Positions 1 through 9,634 are shown, numbered from the stretch's first letter. The stretch is DNA of 64,000 nt from JBGAHD01 sp044226395 (GCA_044226395.1 JBGAHD010000002.1:620001-684000), one strand, 5' to 3'. Notes: a model not told the origin generated them from the sequence alone. Translations and numbers: made by a program.

Positions 1-1346
1 CGCGACAAGGGCGATTGCGATTGCGCTTCCTGCACCGACACCGCGCGTTCGCGATGCGCGTCGGGCACGGGCAACCACGGCGCGTGCGTGCTGAAGCCCG
101 CGTGCGTGGTCGTGTCCCACGGCATGGGCGTGCGACACCCATCGCGGCCCTTGAAGTTGGGCCAGAAGGCCTTGCCGTAGGGATCCTGGATCGCCTCGTA
201 AGGCAGATCGGCTTCGGTCAGTCCCAATTCTTCGCCCTGATACACGCACACTGAACCGCGCAGCGAGCACAACATCGCCGTGTAAAGACTCGCCGCCTCG
301 GGCGTGACGCTCTTGCCACCCCAGCGCGAGGCGACACGCTGCACGTCGTGATTGGAGATGGCCCAGCACGGCCAGCCGTCGAGCATCTGCGCCTCGAGTT
401 GCTCGACCGTGCCGCGCAGGTAACGCGCGGAGTGATCTTCGGTCAGCAATTCAAAGCTGTAGCCCATGTGCAAGCGACCGGCACGCGTGTACTCGGCCAT
501 GGTCGCGAGTGAATCCTCGGCGGATATCTCGCCTAGCGCCGCGGCATCGGGATAACGATCGAGCAGGGCGCGCAACTCGGCCAGGAAGGCGAGATTCTCC
601 GGCTGCGTGTTGTTGTACAGATGACGCTGGAAGGCGTAAGGATTGTCGGCGCTGAAGCCGCGGCCCACGCGCTCGGCCTCGGGCTTGGCTGGGTTATCGC
701 GCAATAGACGATCGTGAAAACAGAAGTTGATCGCGTCGAGGCGCAATCCATCGACGCCACGATCGAGCCAGAACTTCACGTTATCGAGGGTCGCGGCGCG
801 CACCTCGGGATGATGAAAGTTCAGATCCGGCTGCGAGGTCAGGAAATTGTGCAAGTAATACTGTCCGCGCCGCGGCTCCCATTGCCAGGCGACGCCGCCG
901 AAAATCGACAGCCAGTTGTTGGGCGGCGTGCCGTCGTCGCGCGCGTCGGCCCACACGTACCAATCGGCCTTGGGGTTGTCGCGGCTGGCGCGGCTTTCGA
1001 TGAACCACGGATGTTGATCCGAGGTGTGACTGAGCACCTGATCAATCATCAGCTTCAAGCCCAGGCGATGGGCCTTGGCCAGCACGCGATCGAAATCCTC
1101 GAGCGTGCCGAACAGCGGATCGACCGCGCGATAGTCGGCGATGTCGTAACCGAAGTCGGCCATTGGCGAGCGAAAGAACGGCGAAATCCAAATCGCGTTC
1201 ACGCCCAGGCTCGCGACATAGTCGAGCCGTTCGAGGATGCCCGGCAGATCGCCCACGCCGTCGCCACTGACGTCGCGGAACGAGCGCGGATAGATCTGAT
1301 AGATGACCGCGCCTCGCCACCAGCGGGACTGGGATTGTTCGCTCAC
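1..1346 (-). CDS. alpha-glucosidase, GH13 (C-terminus cut by window edge)
   Basis: This enzyme should hydrolyse maltose and short maltodextrins in the cytoplasm; no signal peptide is visible. The translation has the oligo-1,6-glucosidase/alpha-glucosidase layout: WWRGAVIYQIYPRSF at the N-terminus, the QVLSHTSDQHPWF region, GLRLDAINF with the nucleophile Asp near residue 200, LGEIS with the acid/base Glu near 270, and SNHD near 327. About 448 residues are visible, so roughly the last 90 lie outside the window. I chose the GTG at 1346 because it directly precedes the conserved core and no in-frame start lies close upstream. It is divergent from the MFS sugar transporter, and a LacI-type operator lies in the shared promoter, so it is probably repressed in the absence of maltodextrin. 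The family assignment is firm; exact substrate preference is inferred from context. Confidence 0.9.
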   Translation of the reverse strand, partial: MSEQSQSRWWRGAVIYQIYPRSFRDVSGDGVGDLPGILERLDYVASLGVNAIWISPFFRSPMADFGYDIADYRAVDPLFGTLEDFDRVLAKAHRLGLKLMIDQVLSHTSDQHPWFIESRASRDNPKADWYVWADARDDGTPPNNWLSIFGGVAWQWEPRRGQYYLHNFLTSQPDLNFHHPEVRAATLDNVKFWLDRGVDGLRLDAINFCFHDRLLRDNPAKPEAERVGRGFSADNPYAFQRHLYNNTQPENLAFLAELRALLDRYPDAAALGEISAEDSLATMAEYTRAGRLHMGYSFELLTEDHSARYLRGTVEQLEAQMLDGWPCWAISNHDVQRVASRWGGKSVTPEAASLYTAMLCSLRGSVCVYQGEELGLTEADLPYEAIQDPYGKAFWPNFKGRDGCRTPMPWDTTTHAGFSTHAPWLPVPDAHRERAVSVQEAQSQSPLS

Positions 1347-1420
1347 GCCGACCCCGCGGTGTTCGCTTCTGGGAAACCGGGGCCAAGGATAAACCGGTCG
1401 ACCGGGCCCGCTGGTTGCGC

Positions 1421-1434
1421 TGCAAACGTATTCA
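1421..1434. promoter_or_regulatory. LacI-family operator (copy 1)
   Basis: TGCAAACGTATTCA is an imperfect palindrome with the central CpG typical of LacI-family operators (half-sites TGCAAAC and TGAATAC). It lies between the divergent alpha-glucosidase and MFS transporter genes. The identical 14-mer recurs at 16939-16952, in front of the TonB receptor. The likely ligand protein is the repressor at 4694-5764. This is a sequence-level inference. Confidence 0.75.
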
Positions 1435-1543
1435 TCGCCGAGGCCCGGCGGCGTTGACTATCTTTCCCAGGCGGCCGTCGGCCGCCATGACGCGGCGCCC
1501 GGCGTAGGATGGGCGACCGCGTCGCGGTGACCCAGGAGTGTTC

Positions 1544-3055
1544 ATGGCCGAGAACCGTTCCCCCGCGTTGCGTCAGCCGCTGTCGTTTTGGCAGATCTGG
1601 AACATGTGCTTTGGTTTTCTGGGCATCCAGTTCGGCTTCGCGCTGCAGAACGCCAATGTCAGCCGCATCTTCCAGACCCTGGGCGCGGCCATCGACGATA
1701 TTCCCGTGCTGTGGATCGCGGCACCCCTGACCGGGCTGATCGTGCAGCCGATCGTGGGTTATTTCTCCGATCGCACGTGGAATCGGCTGGGGCGACGGCG
1801 TCCGTATTTTCTGGTGGGCGCGGTGCTGGCCTCGCTGGCCTTGTTCGCGATGCCGCAATCGTCGGTGTTGTGGATGGCAGCGGGGCTGTTGTGGATTCTC
1901 GATGCCTCGATCAATGTGTCGATGGAGCCGTTTCGCGCCTTCGTCGGTGATCAACTGCCGCCGCGACAACGCGCCACGGGCTTCGCGATGCAGAGCTTTT
2001 TCATCGGCGTGGGTTCGGTCGTGGCCAGCGCGCTGCCGTGGTTGCTGACCCAGGCCGGCGTGGCCAACACGGCTGCCGCGGGCGAAGTGCCCGATGCCGT
2101 GCGTTATTCGTTCTATTTCGGTGGCGTGGTGCTGCTGGCCGCCGTGGGCTGGACCGTGTTCAGCACGCGCGAATTGCCACCGGACGAATTGCGCGCCACC
2201 GACTCCGCGCCGCGCCTGCCCGAGCGCGAGCCCGAACGCGGCGCGTTGTTCCTGCGCGGCGCGATCGCGCTGATCGTGGGCGCCAGTGGCGCGTGGGCCG
2301 TGTGGCATTACGCGCTCGCCAAGGATTTGTATCTGCTCGCCGGTGGCATCGCCGTGTATGGCCTGGCGATGCTGGTGCACGGTTGGCTTCGCATCGGCGG
2401 CATCTTCGGCACGATCATGCGTGACTTGCACGCCATGCCGATGGCGATGCGGCGGCTGGCGGTGGTGCAGTTCTTCTCGTGGTTCGCGCTGTTCGCGATG
2501 TGGATCTACACCACGGCGAGCGTGGCGGCCGTGCACTTCGGCGCCACCGATACGCAGTCGAAGGCGTATAACGATGGCGCCGATTGGGTGGGCGTGCTGT
2601 TCGCCGCGTACAACGCGTTCGCGGTGATCGCGGCGGTGCTGATTCCGCCGATGACGCGCGCGATCGGCCCGCGCTGGAGTCATCTGGTGAATCTGTGGCT
2701 GGGCGCGGCGGGCTTGTTGTCCGTGTGGTTGATCCGCGATCCGCACTGGCTGCTGCTGTCGATGGTCGGCGTGGGTTTCGCCTGGGCCTCGATTCTGTCG
2801 CTGCCGTATGCCTTGCTCGCCGACAGCTTGCCGGCCGAGAAGATGGGCATCTACATGGGCATCTTCAATTTCTTCATCGTCATTCCGCAGTTGGTGGCGG
2901 CGACGATCCTGGGTTTTCTGATCCACACGTTCTTCAAGGACCAGGCGGTGTACGCCTTGGTGATGGGCGCGGCGAGCCTGCTGATCGCGGGCGGTTGCGT
3001 GCTGCTCGTGAAGACCGAATCGGAAGCGCCCGCGAACGCGGCGGCGGTGGCCTGA
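1544..3055 (+). CDS. MFS maltose/oligosaccharide transporter, GPH-type
   Basis: This is a polytopic inner-membrane protein of 503 residues with about 12 hydrophobic segments. The loop DRTWNRLGRRRPYF near residue 85 is characteristic of the GPH/sucrose-maltose proton symporters. It probably brings maltose or maltodextrins from periplasm to cytoplasm for the neighbouring alpha-glucosidase. ATG 1544 is preferred over the in-frame GTG at 1538 because AGGAG at 1534-1538 sits five bases before it and overlaps the GTG. The stop codon overlaps the start of the amylase gene (TGATG), so the two are translationally coupled. The LacI-type operator lies about 110 bp upstream. Substrate is inferred from neighbours; a sucrose transporter is the main alternative. 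Confidence 0.88.
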   Translation: MAENRSPALRQPLSFWQIWNMCFGFLGIQFGFALQNANVSRIFQTLGAAIDDIPVLWIAAPLTGLIVQPIVGYFSDRTWNRLGRRRPYFLVGAVLASLALFAMPQSSVLWMAAGLLWILDASINVSMEPFRAFVGDQLPPRQRATGFAMQSFFIGVGSVVASALPWLLTQAGVANTAAAGEVPDAVRYSFYFGGVVLLAAVGWTVFSTRELPPDELRATDSAPRLPEREPERGALFLRGAIALIVGASGAWAVWHYALAKDLYLLAGGIAVYGLAMLVHGWLRIGGIFGTIMRDLHAMPMAMRRLAVVQFFSWFALFAMWIYTTASVAAVHFGATDTQSKAYNDGADWVGVLFAAYNAFAVIAAVLIPPMTRAIGPRWSHLVNLWLGAAGLLSVWLIRDPHWLLLSMVGVGFAWASILSLPYALLADSLPAEKMGIYMGIFNFFIVIPQLVAATILGFLIHTFFKDQAVYALVMGAASLLIAGGCVLLVKTESEAPANAAAVA

Positions 3056-4728
3056 TGAAACTGCATTCCTCGATGCGCCGTGGCGCGCTGATGCTGGCCT
3101 TGGGTCTTGTTTTCGCGGGCGCGCGCGCGGCGGAGACGCCATCGTATGTCGGCACGACCGAGCCTTTCGCGGCCAAGCCCATCTACTTCGTGGTGACCGA
3201 TCGCTTCGTCAACGGCGACACCAGCAATGATCATCGCGATCAGGGCGGCGAGCATCCCAGCTTCGACATTCCCCTGCGCGGGCCCGATGGTCGCACCGAC
3301 AACATCGGCTATCTGGGTGGCGATTTCAAAGGCATCGCCGATCACGCCGACTACATCCGCGAGATGGGTTTCGGCGCGGTGTGGATCACGCCCATCGTCG
3401 AGAACCCCGATCAGGCCTTCACCGGCGGCGACGAGGCCAAGTGGAAGAGCTTTCTCACCGATCGCGGCAAGTCGGCCTATCACGGCTATTGGGGCGTGAA
3501 CTTTTATCGCGTCGACGAGCATTGGCCGAGCGATGGCCTGGATTTCGCCGCGTTCACGCGCGCCTTGCGTCGGCAAGGCTTGGACGTGGTGCTCGACATC
3601 GTCTGCAATCACGGCTCGCCCTCGTTCACCATGCCCAAGGCGCAGCCGCTGTTCGGCCAGATTTATGATCGCGATGGCAAGCTGGTGGCCGATCATCAAA
3701 ATCTGCCGCCGGACAAACTCGATCCCGAGCACAACCCGCTGCACCGCTTCTTTCACACCGAACCCGATCTGGTGCAGTTGTCGAACCTCGACGACACGCG
3801 CCCCGAGGTGCTCGACTACTTCGTCGGCGCTTACTCGCAATGGATCGATCAAGGCGCGGCGGCGTTTCGCATCGACACGGTCGCGCACATGCCGGGCAAG
3901 TTCTGGCAGAAATTCACCGATCGCATTCGCGCCAAGCACCCGGGCTTTTTCATGTTCGGCGAGGCCTTCGATTACGACGCCACCAAGATCGCGACCTTCA
4001 CTCAGCCCGGCCAAGGCTCGATTTCGGTGCTGGATTTCCCGATGAAGGAGGCGCTGGCCAAGGTCTTCGGCCACGAGCACGGTGATTTTTCCCTGCTGGA
4101 AAAGCCGCTGTATCTGCGCGACGGCCCGTATCGCAATCCTTACGAATTGGTGACCTTCTACGACAACCACGACATGGCGCGCCTGGATGCCGACGACAAC
4201 GGCTTCATCGACGCGCATCACTGGCTGTTCACCGCGCGTGGCATTCCGGCGATCTACTACGGCTCTGAAATGGGCTTCGAGCGCGGTCATGCCGAACATG
4301 AGGGCAATCGCAATTACTTCGGCGTCGAGGGCATTCGTCGGGCGCGCGCGCACCCGATTCGCGAACACCTGATGCGCATCGCGCGCGTGCGCGCGGCTTC
4401 GCCGGCCTTGCAGCGCGGCGTGCAAGTTAATCTGGAACTGGCCGGTGATCGCGCCGCGTTCTATCGCGTGTATCAGCACGCGGGCACGTATCAGATCGCG
4501 CTGGTGCTGCTCAACAAGGGCGACAAACCGACGGAGTTCGCGATCAACGACGCGCTGCAGGACGGCGAATGGGTCGATGCCTTCGACACGAACCAACGCC
4601 TGACCATCGCGCGCGGCAAGCCCTTGCGCGCCACGGTGGCGGCGCACGGCGTGGCCGTGTATTTGCTCGATGCCGAGGTGAATTCGCCCTTGCTCAGCGC
4701 GCGACTTTCAGCGTCGGCGGCGAACTGA
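3055..4728 (+). CDS. exported alpha-amylase family protein, GH13
   Basis: The 557-residue precursor starts with a typical signal peptide (MKLHSSMRRGALMLALGLVF, then a cleavage region near AGARAAE), so the enzyme acts outside the inner membrane. GH13 motifs are complete: VLDIVCNH, FRIDTVAH with nucleophile Asp274, FMFGEAFD with acid/base Glu303, and TFYDNHDMAR with Asp373. A C-terminal beta domain of about 100 residues follows. The start overlaps the stop of the MFS gene, placing it in the same operon. It should cut starch or maltodextrin into products for the TonB receptor and MFS transporter. Its 3' end overlaps the convergent repressor gene by 35 bp. Amylase versus cyclomaltodextrinase specificity cannot be decided from sequence reading. 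Confidence 0.9.
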   Translation: MKLHSSMRRGALMLALGLVFAGARAAETPSYVGTTEPFAAKPIYFVVTDRFVNGDTSNDHRDQGGEHPSFDIPLRGPDGRTDNIGYLGGDFKGIADHADYIREMGFGAVWITPIVENPDQAFTGGDEAKWKSFLTDRGKSAYHGYWGVNFYRVDEHWPSDGLDFAAFTRALRRQGLDVVLDIVCNHGSPSFTMPKAQPLFGQIYDRDGKLVADHQNLPPDKLDPEHNPLHRFFHTEPDLVQLSNLDDTRPEVLDYFVGAYSQWIDQGAAAFRIDTVAHMPGKFWQKFTDRIRAKHPGFFMFGEAFDYDATKIATFTQPGQGSISVLDFPMKEALAKVFGHEHGDFSLLEKPLYLRDGPYRNPYELVTFYDNHDMARLDADDNGFIDAHHWLFTARGIPAIYYGSEMGFERGHAEHEGNRNYFGVEGIRRARAHPIREHLMRIARVRAASPALQRGVQVNLELAGDRAAFYRVYQHAGTYQIALVLLNKGDKPTEFAINDALQDGEWVDAFDTNQRLTIARGKPLRATVAAHGVAVYLLDAEVNSPLLSARLSASAAN

Positions 4729-5764
4729 CTCGAACGGGCATGGCGCCGCAGGATCGACGCACGACGAGCTTCGCGGGCAACATCATCGAACTGACTTCTT
4801 CGCCGCGAATCTGCTGCAGCAGGTTATCGACCAGCAATTCGCCGGCGCGTTTCTGATCCTGCATCACCGTGGTCAGCGGCGGATTGACGAAGCTGGCCAT
4901 GGGAATGTCGTCGAAGCCGACCACGGCCACGTCCTCGGGCACCGACAGGCCGCGATCGGCCAGGGCGCGAATGGCGCCGATGGCCAGCAAATCGCTGGCC
5001 GCGAACAGCGCGTCGAAGCGCGCGCCGCGATCGAGCAGCTCGCACAGCGCGCGATAGCCCACGGGTTCGGTGGAATCGGCCGCGTCGATCTGCAAATCGG
5101 CGCGCACATCCACACCGGCGGCGCGCAGTGCCTGACAATGGCCGTGATATCGCTCGCTGAATTCGGGACAGCGCGGCGAGGCATCGCCGATGAAGGCAAT
5201 GCGTCGGCGACCCAGAGCCAGCAGATGCTCGGTGACCGCGCGGCCACCCTGCACATTGTCGCAACCGATCGAGATGCCGGGCTGGCCTTCGATCACCGCG
5301 CCCCAGCGCACGAACAACGTGCCCTGTTCGACCAGACGCTCGAGCTTGCTGCGTGACGTGAGGTAATCGCCATAGCCCAGCAGGATCAGGCCATCGGCCT
5401 TGTGACTGTCTTGATAGTCGGCATGCCAGTCGTTGGACAGCTGCTGGAACGAGATCAGCAAGTCATAGCCCTGGCTCGCGCAGGCATGCGTGATCGAGCC
5501 GAGCATCGACAGAAAGAACGGATTGATCAGCGAATCGTCCGACGTCGGGTCCTCGAACAGCAGCAGGGCCAGGGTGACCGAGTGCTGACGACGCAGGTTC
5601 GAGGCGTTCTTGTCGACCTTGTAGTTGAGCTCGCGCGCGATGGCCTGGATGCGCTTTTGCGTTTCCAGCGTCACCAGCGGGCTGCCGCGCAAGGCGCGCG
5701 AGACCGTGGCCAGGGACACCCCGGCGCGGTGCGCGATATCGAAAGACGTGACCTTGCGTTTCAT
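4694..5764 (-). CDS. LacI-family repressor, candidate regulator of maltodextrin genes
   Basis: The 356-residue protein opens with the LacI helix-turn-helix (VTSFDIAHRAGVSLATVSRAL, residues 5-25) and hinge region, then a periplasmic-binding-protein-like sensor domain (GLILLGYG, AFIGDAS, DALFAASDLLAIGAI, VAVVGFDDIPMA). Genes for starch use flank it on one side, and LacI-type palindromes occur upstream of several of them (1421, 16939, 16968, 23748), so it most likely represses those promoters until a maltodextrin ligand binds. ATG 5764 is the only start before the HTH. The gene converges on and overlaps the amylase 3' end. The family call is certain; the regulon is inferred. Confidence 0.93.
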   Translation of the reverse strand: MKRKVTSFDIAHRAGVSLATVSRALRGSPLVTLETQKRIQAIARELNYKVDKNASNLRRQHSVTLALLLFEDPTSDDSLINPFFLSMLGSITHACASQGYDLLISFQQLSNDWHADYQDSHKADGLILLGYGDYLTSRSKLERLVEQGTLFVRWGAVIEGQPGISIGCDNVQGGRAVTEHLLALGRRRIAFIGDASPRCPEFSERYHGHCQALRAAGVDVRADLQIDAADSTEPVGYRALCELLDRGARFDALFAASDLLAIGAIRALADRGLSVPEDVAVVGFDDIPMASFVNPPLTTVMQDQKRAGELLVDNLLQQIRGEEVSSMMLPAKLVVRRSCGAMPVRVSSPPTLKVAR

Positions 5765-5813
5765 GGCGATCCTTGGCTGCGCCCTATTCTGGGGCGACGA
5801 CCCGGGTTATGCA

Positions 5814-5831
5814 TTTTGCGGCGCCGCAAAA
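5814..5831. promoter_or_regulatory. perfect 18-bp palindrome in divergent promoter
   Basis: TTTTGCGGCGCCGCAAAA is a perfect inverted repeat lying 50 bp upstream of the repressor gene and 55 bp upstream of the antiporter gene. It could be an operator, perhaps for autoregulation. It does not match the TGCAAACGTATTCA motif, so a different regulator is possible. Confidence 0.5.
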
Positions 5832-5886
5832 GGCGCGCGCGCTGGGCTAGACTTCGCGGCCGGAAACGCTTGCCTTTCGGGTAGAC

Positions 5887-7089
5887 ATGACCACGAGCGA
5901 GATCTTCCTGATCGCGATGGCGATCATCTTCACCGTGCCCTATCTGATCTGGCGCGTGGGCCGCACCGAGTACTACGCGCCCCTGGTCGTGGTGCAGATC
6001 GTGATGGGCATCTTGCTCGGGCCTGGCGTGCTCGGCGCGGCGTTTCCCGAGTACCACGCGTTCGTGTTCAACCCGCAGGTGATCACGGCGCTGAACGGCA
6101 TCGCGTGGTGGGCGGTGATGATGTTCGTGTTCATCGCCGGCATCGAGCTGGATCTGCACGAAGCCTGGCGCCATCGCCGCGAGAGTTCGATCACCGCGGG
6201 CCTGGCCTTGGGCACGCCGCTGCTGTTCGGCTGCGGCGCCGCGCTCGTGATGCTGGCGTGGAAGAGCGGCTGGATCGGCCCGCAAGGCCAGCAATGGCAG
6301 TTCGTCGCCGGCATCGGCATGGCCTGCGCGGTGACGGCGCTGCCGATCCTGATCCTGTTCATGGAGAAACTGCACATCCTGCGCGAGCCACTCGGACAAC
6401 GCGTGCTGCGCTACGCGAGCATGGATGACGTGGCGATTTGGGGCGTGCTCGCCCTGATCCTGCTTGATTGGACGCGCATTGGGCGGCAGGGCCTGTTCCT
6501 GGTCGGCTTCGGCGTGGTCTCGCTGCTGTTCCGACGCTTGATGGCTTGGATGCCCGAGCGCGATCGTTGGTATGTGAGTCTGATGTGGCTCGCGGTGTGC
6601 GGATTCGTGGCCGATTGGGCGGGGCTGCATTTCATGGTCGGCGCGTTTCTCGCCGGCGCGGTGCTCGACGCGCGCTGGTTCGATCGCGAGCGCATGGATC
6701 AACTGCGTCATCACGTGCTGATGATCGTGATGCCGGTGTTCTTTCTGTCGACGGGGCTTCGCACCAACTGGACCATGGGCGGCACGGCCGTGCTCGTGGC
6801 CGCGGCGCTGCTGCTGGTGGCGTCGGTCGCGGGCAAGCTGCTGGGCCTGCGCATCGCCGGCAAGATCCTTGGCTGGGCGCCGGGCGAGGCGTCGCTGATC
6901 GGCTGGCTGCTGCAGACCAAGGCCCTGATCATGATCATCTTCGTCAATGTGCTGCTGGACAAGCAGATCATCACCAGCGAAACCTTCACCGCCCTGCTGC
7001 TGATGGCCGTGGCCAGCACCATGCTGACCATTCCCCTGGTGACGCCGAAACTCACGCGGCTGCGCGAGGTGATCGGCAAATCGTCCTGA
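5887..7089 (+). CDS. CPA2-type cation:proton antiporter
   Basis: This 400-residue integral membrane protein has about 12 hydrophobic segments and the Na_H_Exchanger layout: MMFVFIAGIELDLHEA near residue 80, the SMDDVAIWGVLAL stretch near 180 with paired acidic residues in a membrane helix, and LHFMVGAFLAGAVLD near 245. It lacks the C-terminal TrkA-N/RCK domain of long Kef proteins. It probably exchanges sodium or potassium for protons. It is a single gene, transcribed away from the LacI-type regulator and followed by a strong hairpin at 7101-7144. The ribosome-binding site is weak. The ion specificity is unknown. Confidence 0.85.
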   Translation: MTTSEIFLIAMAIIFTVPYLIWRVGRTEYYAPLVVVQIVMGILLGPGVLGAAFPEYHAFVFNPQVITALNGIAWWAVMMFVFIAGIELDLHEAWRHRRESSITAGLALGTPLLFGCGAALVMLAWKSGWIGPQGQQWQFVAGIGMACAVTALPILILFMEKLHILREPLGQRVLRYASMDDVAIWGVLALILLDWTRIGRQGLFLVGFGVVSLLFRRLMAWMPERDRWYVSLMWLAVCGFVADWAGLHFMVGAFLAGAVLDARWFDRERMDQLRHHVLMIVMPVFFLSTGLRTNWTMGGTAVLVAAALLLVASVAGKLLGLRIAGKILGWAPGEASLIGWLLQTKALIMIIFVNVLLDKQIITSETFTALLLMAVASTMLTIPLVTPKLTRLREVIGKSS

Positions 7090-7100
7090 GGCGCGTGCCT

Positions 7101-7144
7101 GTTCGAATGCGGACGCGCGCCCCGCGCGCCGTCCGCATTCGAAC
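7101..7144 (+). terminator. hairpin after antiporter gene
   Basis: Perfect 15-bp arms (GTTCGAATGCGGACG at 7101-7115 and its complement at 7130-7144) enclose a GC-rich loop 11 bp after the stop codon. No T-run follows, so this may be a stem that stabilises mRNA or a Rho-assisted end rather than a canonical intrinsic terminator. Confidence 0.65.
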
Positions 7145-7243
7145 AAGACCGGGGCCGCGTCCCGCGCCGAATTCAGGGATTTCCGCGGTTTTCCGTGCTG
7201 GCATGGCGGTTGCTCCACACGGGCAGCCCTTTCGGAAATCCGC

Positions 7244-9634
7244 ATGAACCTGCCCACCGAAATCCATCACGTCCTGCGCCGGCTTGCCCGCGCGCCGGGC
7301 TTCGTCGCCGCGACCGTGCTGATGCTGGCGCTGGGCGTGGCCTTCAGCGTGGCGATGTTCTCGACCTTGCGCGGCGTGGTGCTGACGGGCTTGCCCTATC
7401 CCGACGGCGAACGCGTCGTCGCCGTGGGCGCGGGCAATGCGCGTCAACAGATCGATCGCACCGCGCTGACGCCCGAAGAAGCCATCAGCCTGGACGAACG
7501 CACGCGCGCGGGCGATGCGCCCTTCGCGCAGTTCGGTTACTTCAACTGGGGCGGCATGACGTTGTTCGACGGCGAGCATCCTCGCGAGACCGGAATCGTG
7601 CTGGTCAGCGCCGGCTTCTTTCCGGCGTTGGGCATGGCACCCGCGCATGGCGCGTGGTTCGCGCCGCAAGATCATGTGTCGCGCAGCGGTCAGGTGATGC
7701 TGTCGTACGACGAAGCCACGCGCCTGTTCGGCAAGGCCGGCGCGGCCGTGGGTCAGCTCATCGATACGTCCGAAGGGCGCTTGCGCGTGGTCGGCGTGAT
7801 GCCGCGCGCGTTCGCGTATCCCGCGCCGTCGATCGGCGCTTGGTTGCCGCGCGGGCCCTATCGCGCGGATGCGCCGAGCTATCGCGTGGCGCGCATCGTC
7901 GAAGGCATTGGTCGCCTCAAGCCTGGTCTCGATGCGGCGACCGCCAATGCGCAACTCGCGACGATGATCGACGCGCGCGAAGGCGAGGACGGTTGGCGTT
8001 TGACCAGCGCCGTTTTGCTCGACGAGATTGTCGGCGATCTGCGCGGCACGCTATGGGTGGCCTTCGCGATCGGTCTGCTGGTGCTGCTGATCGCGCTGAC
8101 CAATGTCGCGATTCTGTTCGACGCGCGTCAGACCGAACGCGCGCACGAGCAAGCACTCGCGCTGGCTCTAGGCGCGGCGCCCACGCGACTTCGTCGCGCG
8201 CGTTGGCTCGAGGCGGCGGCGCTGACCGTGGTCGGCGTGATGCTCGGCGCGCTGGCCGCGTGGGCCGGCATGAACACCGTACGTGAACTCGCGCGCGACA
8301 GCTTGCCGCGCGTCGATGCGATCGTGCTCGATCCGGTGGTGCTTGCCTTCGCCGCGGTGCTGGGCGTGCTGACGCCGTTCGCCGTGAGTCTGTTGAGCGC
8401 ATGGCGTCCACGCGTGAGCACGCCGCTCGCACTGCGCGGCGCGGGTCGCGGCCTCATCGGCGGTGGCGCGGGATGGCGCGCCTTCCTGCCGGCGCTCGCG
8501 ATCGCGTTCTCGACGCTGAGCCTGATCATCGCCAGCGCTTTCACCTTGAGCTTGATGCGCCTGCAGAACGTCGATCCTGGCTTCGATCCAAAATCGGTGC
8601 GCGCGCTGCAGTTCTTCAGCACCGGCGCGCCTGAAACCCTCGACAGCCGCGCGCGCGAGCTGCAAGACCGTCTCGCCGCCGTGCCCGGTGTTGAAGCGGT
8701 CGCCGTCACCACGGCCGCGCCCTACTCGCGCAATGGCTGGGCGCAAGTGGATCTGACGATTGCTGGTCGCGCGGAGGTCGAGCCGTATCAAGCGGCGCTG
8801 CGCCGCGTCGGCCCGGGCTATCACGAGCTGCTCGGCATTCCGCTACTCGCCGGCCGTGACATCAGCGCCGAGGATCGCGCCGAAGGCGAGCCCGTGGCCG
8901 TGATCAGTCGCGAACTCGCGCGCCGCAGCTTCGGCGACGCCTCGCCCCTGGGGCGCAGCATTCGACTCGCGGCCTTCCCCGCGCCCGAGCGCGACTACCG
9001 CATCGTCGGCATCGTCGACGACACGCGCAACCTCTCGCTGCGCGACGCCGCCGAACCCGAAGTGCTGATCGCCTTCGCGCAGCAACCCTGGGCCGGCATG
9101 ACCTTTCTCGTGCGCACGCGCGAAGGCGTCGCGGTCAGCGACGCGCAACTCGCCGAACCGATCTGGTCCGTCGACCCTCGTCAGTCCATCACGCGTCAGT
9201 TCCGATTGAGCGACGACATCGACGCGCAACTCACCACCACGCGGTTCTTCTCGCGCACCGTGGGCCTGTTCGCCGGCTGCGCCATCGTGCTCGCGGCCTT
9301 TGGCATTTACGCCGTCGCCGCGCTCGGCCAACGTCGCCGCGTGCGCGAATTCGGCCTGCGCCTCGCCGTCGGCGCCAGACCAGCGCGACTGGGGCTAACC
9401 GTGCTGCGCGAAGGCGCGGTCACCGTGATCCTCGGCACCAGCCTCGGACTCGTCGGCGCCTGGGCGACGCTGCGTTTCGTCGAAGCGCAGATGTTCCAAG
9501 TCGACGCCTGGCAACGCGGCGGCTTGATGCTCGCGGGCGTCGTCGCGATCGCGCTGGCGGCACTGCTCGCGCTGACCTTGCCAGCGTGGCGCGCGATTCG
9601 TATTGATCCGATGGTGGCGTTGAGGGATGAGTGA
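7244..9634 (+). CDS. orphan MacB/FtsX-type ABC transporter permease (duplicated, ADOP-like)
   Basis: The 796-residue protein has two copies of the MacB periplasmic core plus FtsX-like permease arrangement. There is a membrane helix near residues 20-40, then a periplasmic domain to about 265, then helices to about 400. A second periplasmic domain runs from about 440 to 670, and three terminal helices end in PAWRAIRIDPMVALRDE, the standard FtsX-family C-terminus. No ATP-binding partner is encoded nearby, so the ATPase would have to come from elsewhere. Substrate is unknown; members of this family are linked to peptide or lipid export and envelope stress. ATG 7244 has only a weak ribosome-binding site. 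Confidence 0.87.
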   Translation: MNLPTEIHHVLRRLARAPGFVAATVLMLALGVAFSVAMFSTLRGVVLTGLPYPDGERVVAVGAGNARQQIDRTALTPEEAISLDERTRAGDAPFAQFGYFNWGGMTLFDGEHPRETGIVLVSAGFFPALGMAPAHGAWFAPQDHVSRSGQVMLSYDEATRLFGKAGAAVGQLIDTSEGRLRVVGVMPRAFAYPAPSIGAWLPRGPYRADAPSYRVARIVEGIGRLKPGLDAATANAQLATMIDAREGEDGWRLTSAVLLDEIVGDLRGTLWVAFAIGLLVLLIALTNVAILFDARQTERAHEQALALALGAAPTRLRRARWLEAAALTVVGVMLGALAAWAGMNTVRELARDSLPRVDAIVLDPVVLAFAAVLGVLTPFAVSLLSAWRPRVSTPLALRGAGRGLIGGGAGWRAFLPALAIAFSTLSLIIASAFTLSLMRLQNVDPGFDPKSVRALQFFSTGAPETLDSRARELQDRLAAVPGVEAVAVTTAAPYSRNGWAQVDLTIAGRAEVEPYQAALRRVGPGYHELLGIPLLAGRDISAEDRAEGEPVAVISRELARRSFGDASPLGRSIRLAAFPAPERDYRIVGIVDDTRNLSLRDAAEPEVLIAFAQQPWAGMTFLVRTREGVAVSDAQLAEPIWSVDPRQSITRQFRLSDDIDAQLTTTRFFSRTVGLFAGCAIVLAAFGIYAVAALGQRRRVREFGLRLAVGARPARLGLTVLREGAVTVILGTSLGLVGAWATLRFVEAQMFQVDAWQRGGLMLAGVVAIALAALLALTLPAWRAIRIDPMVALRDE

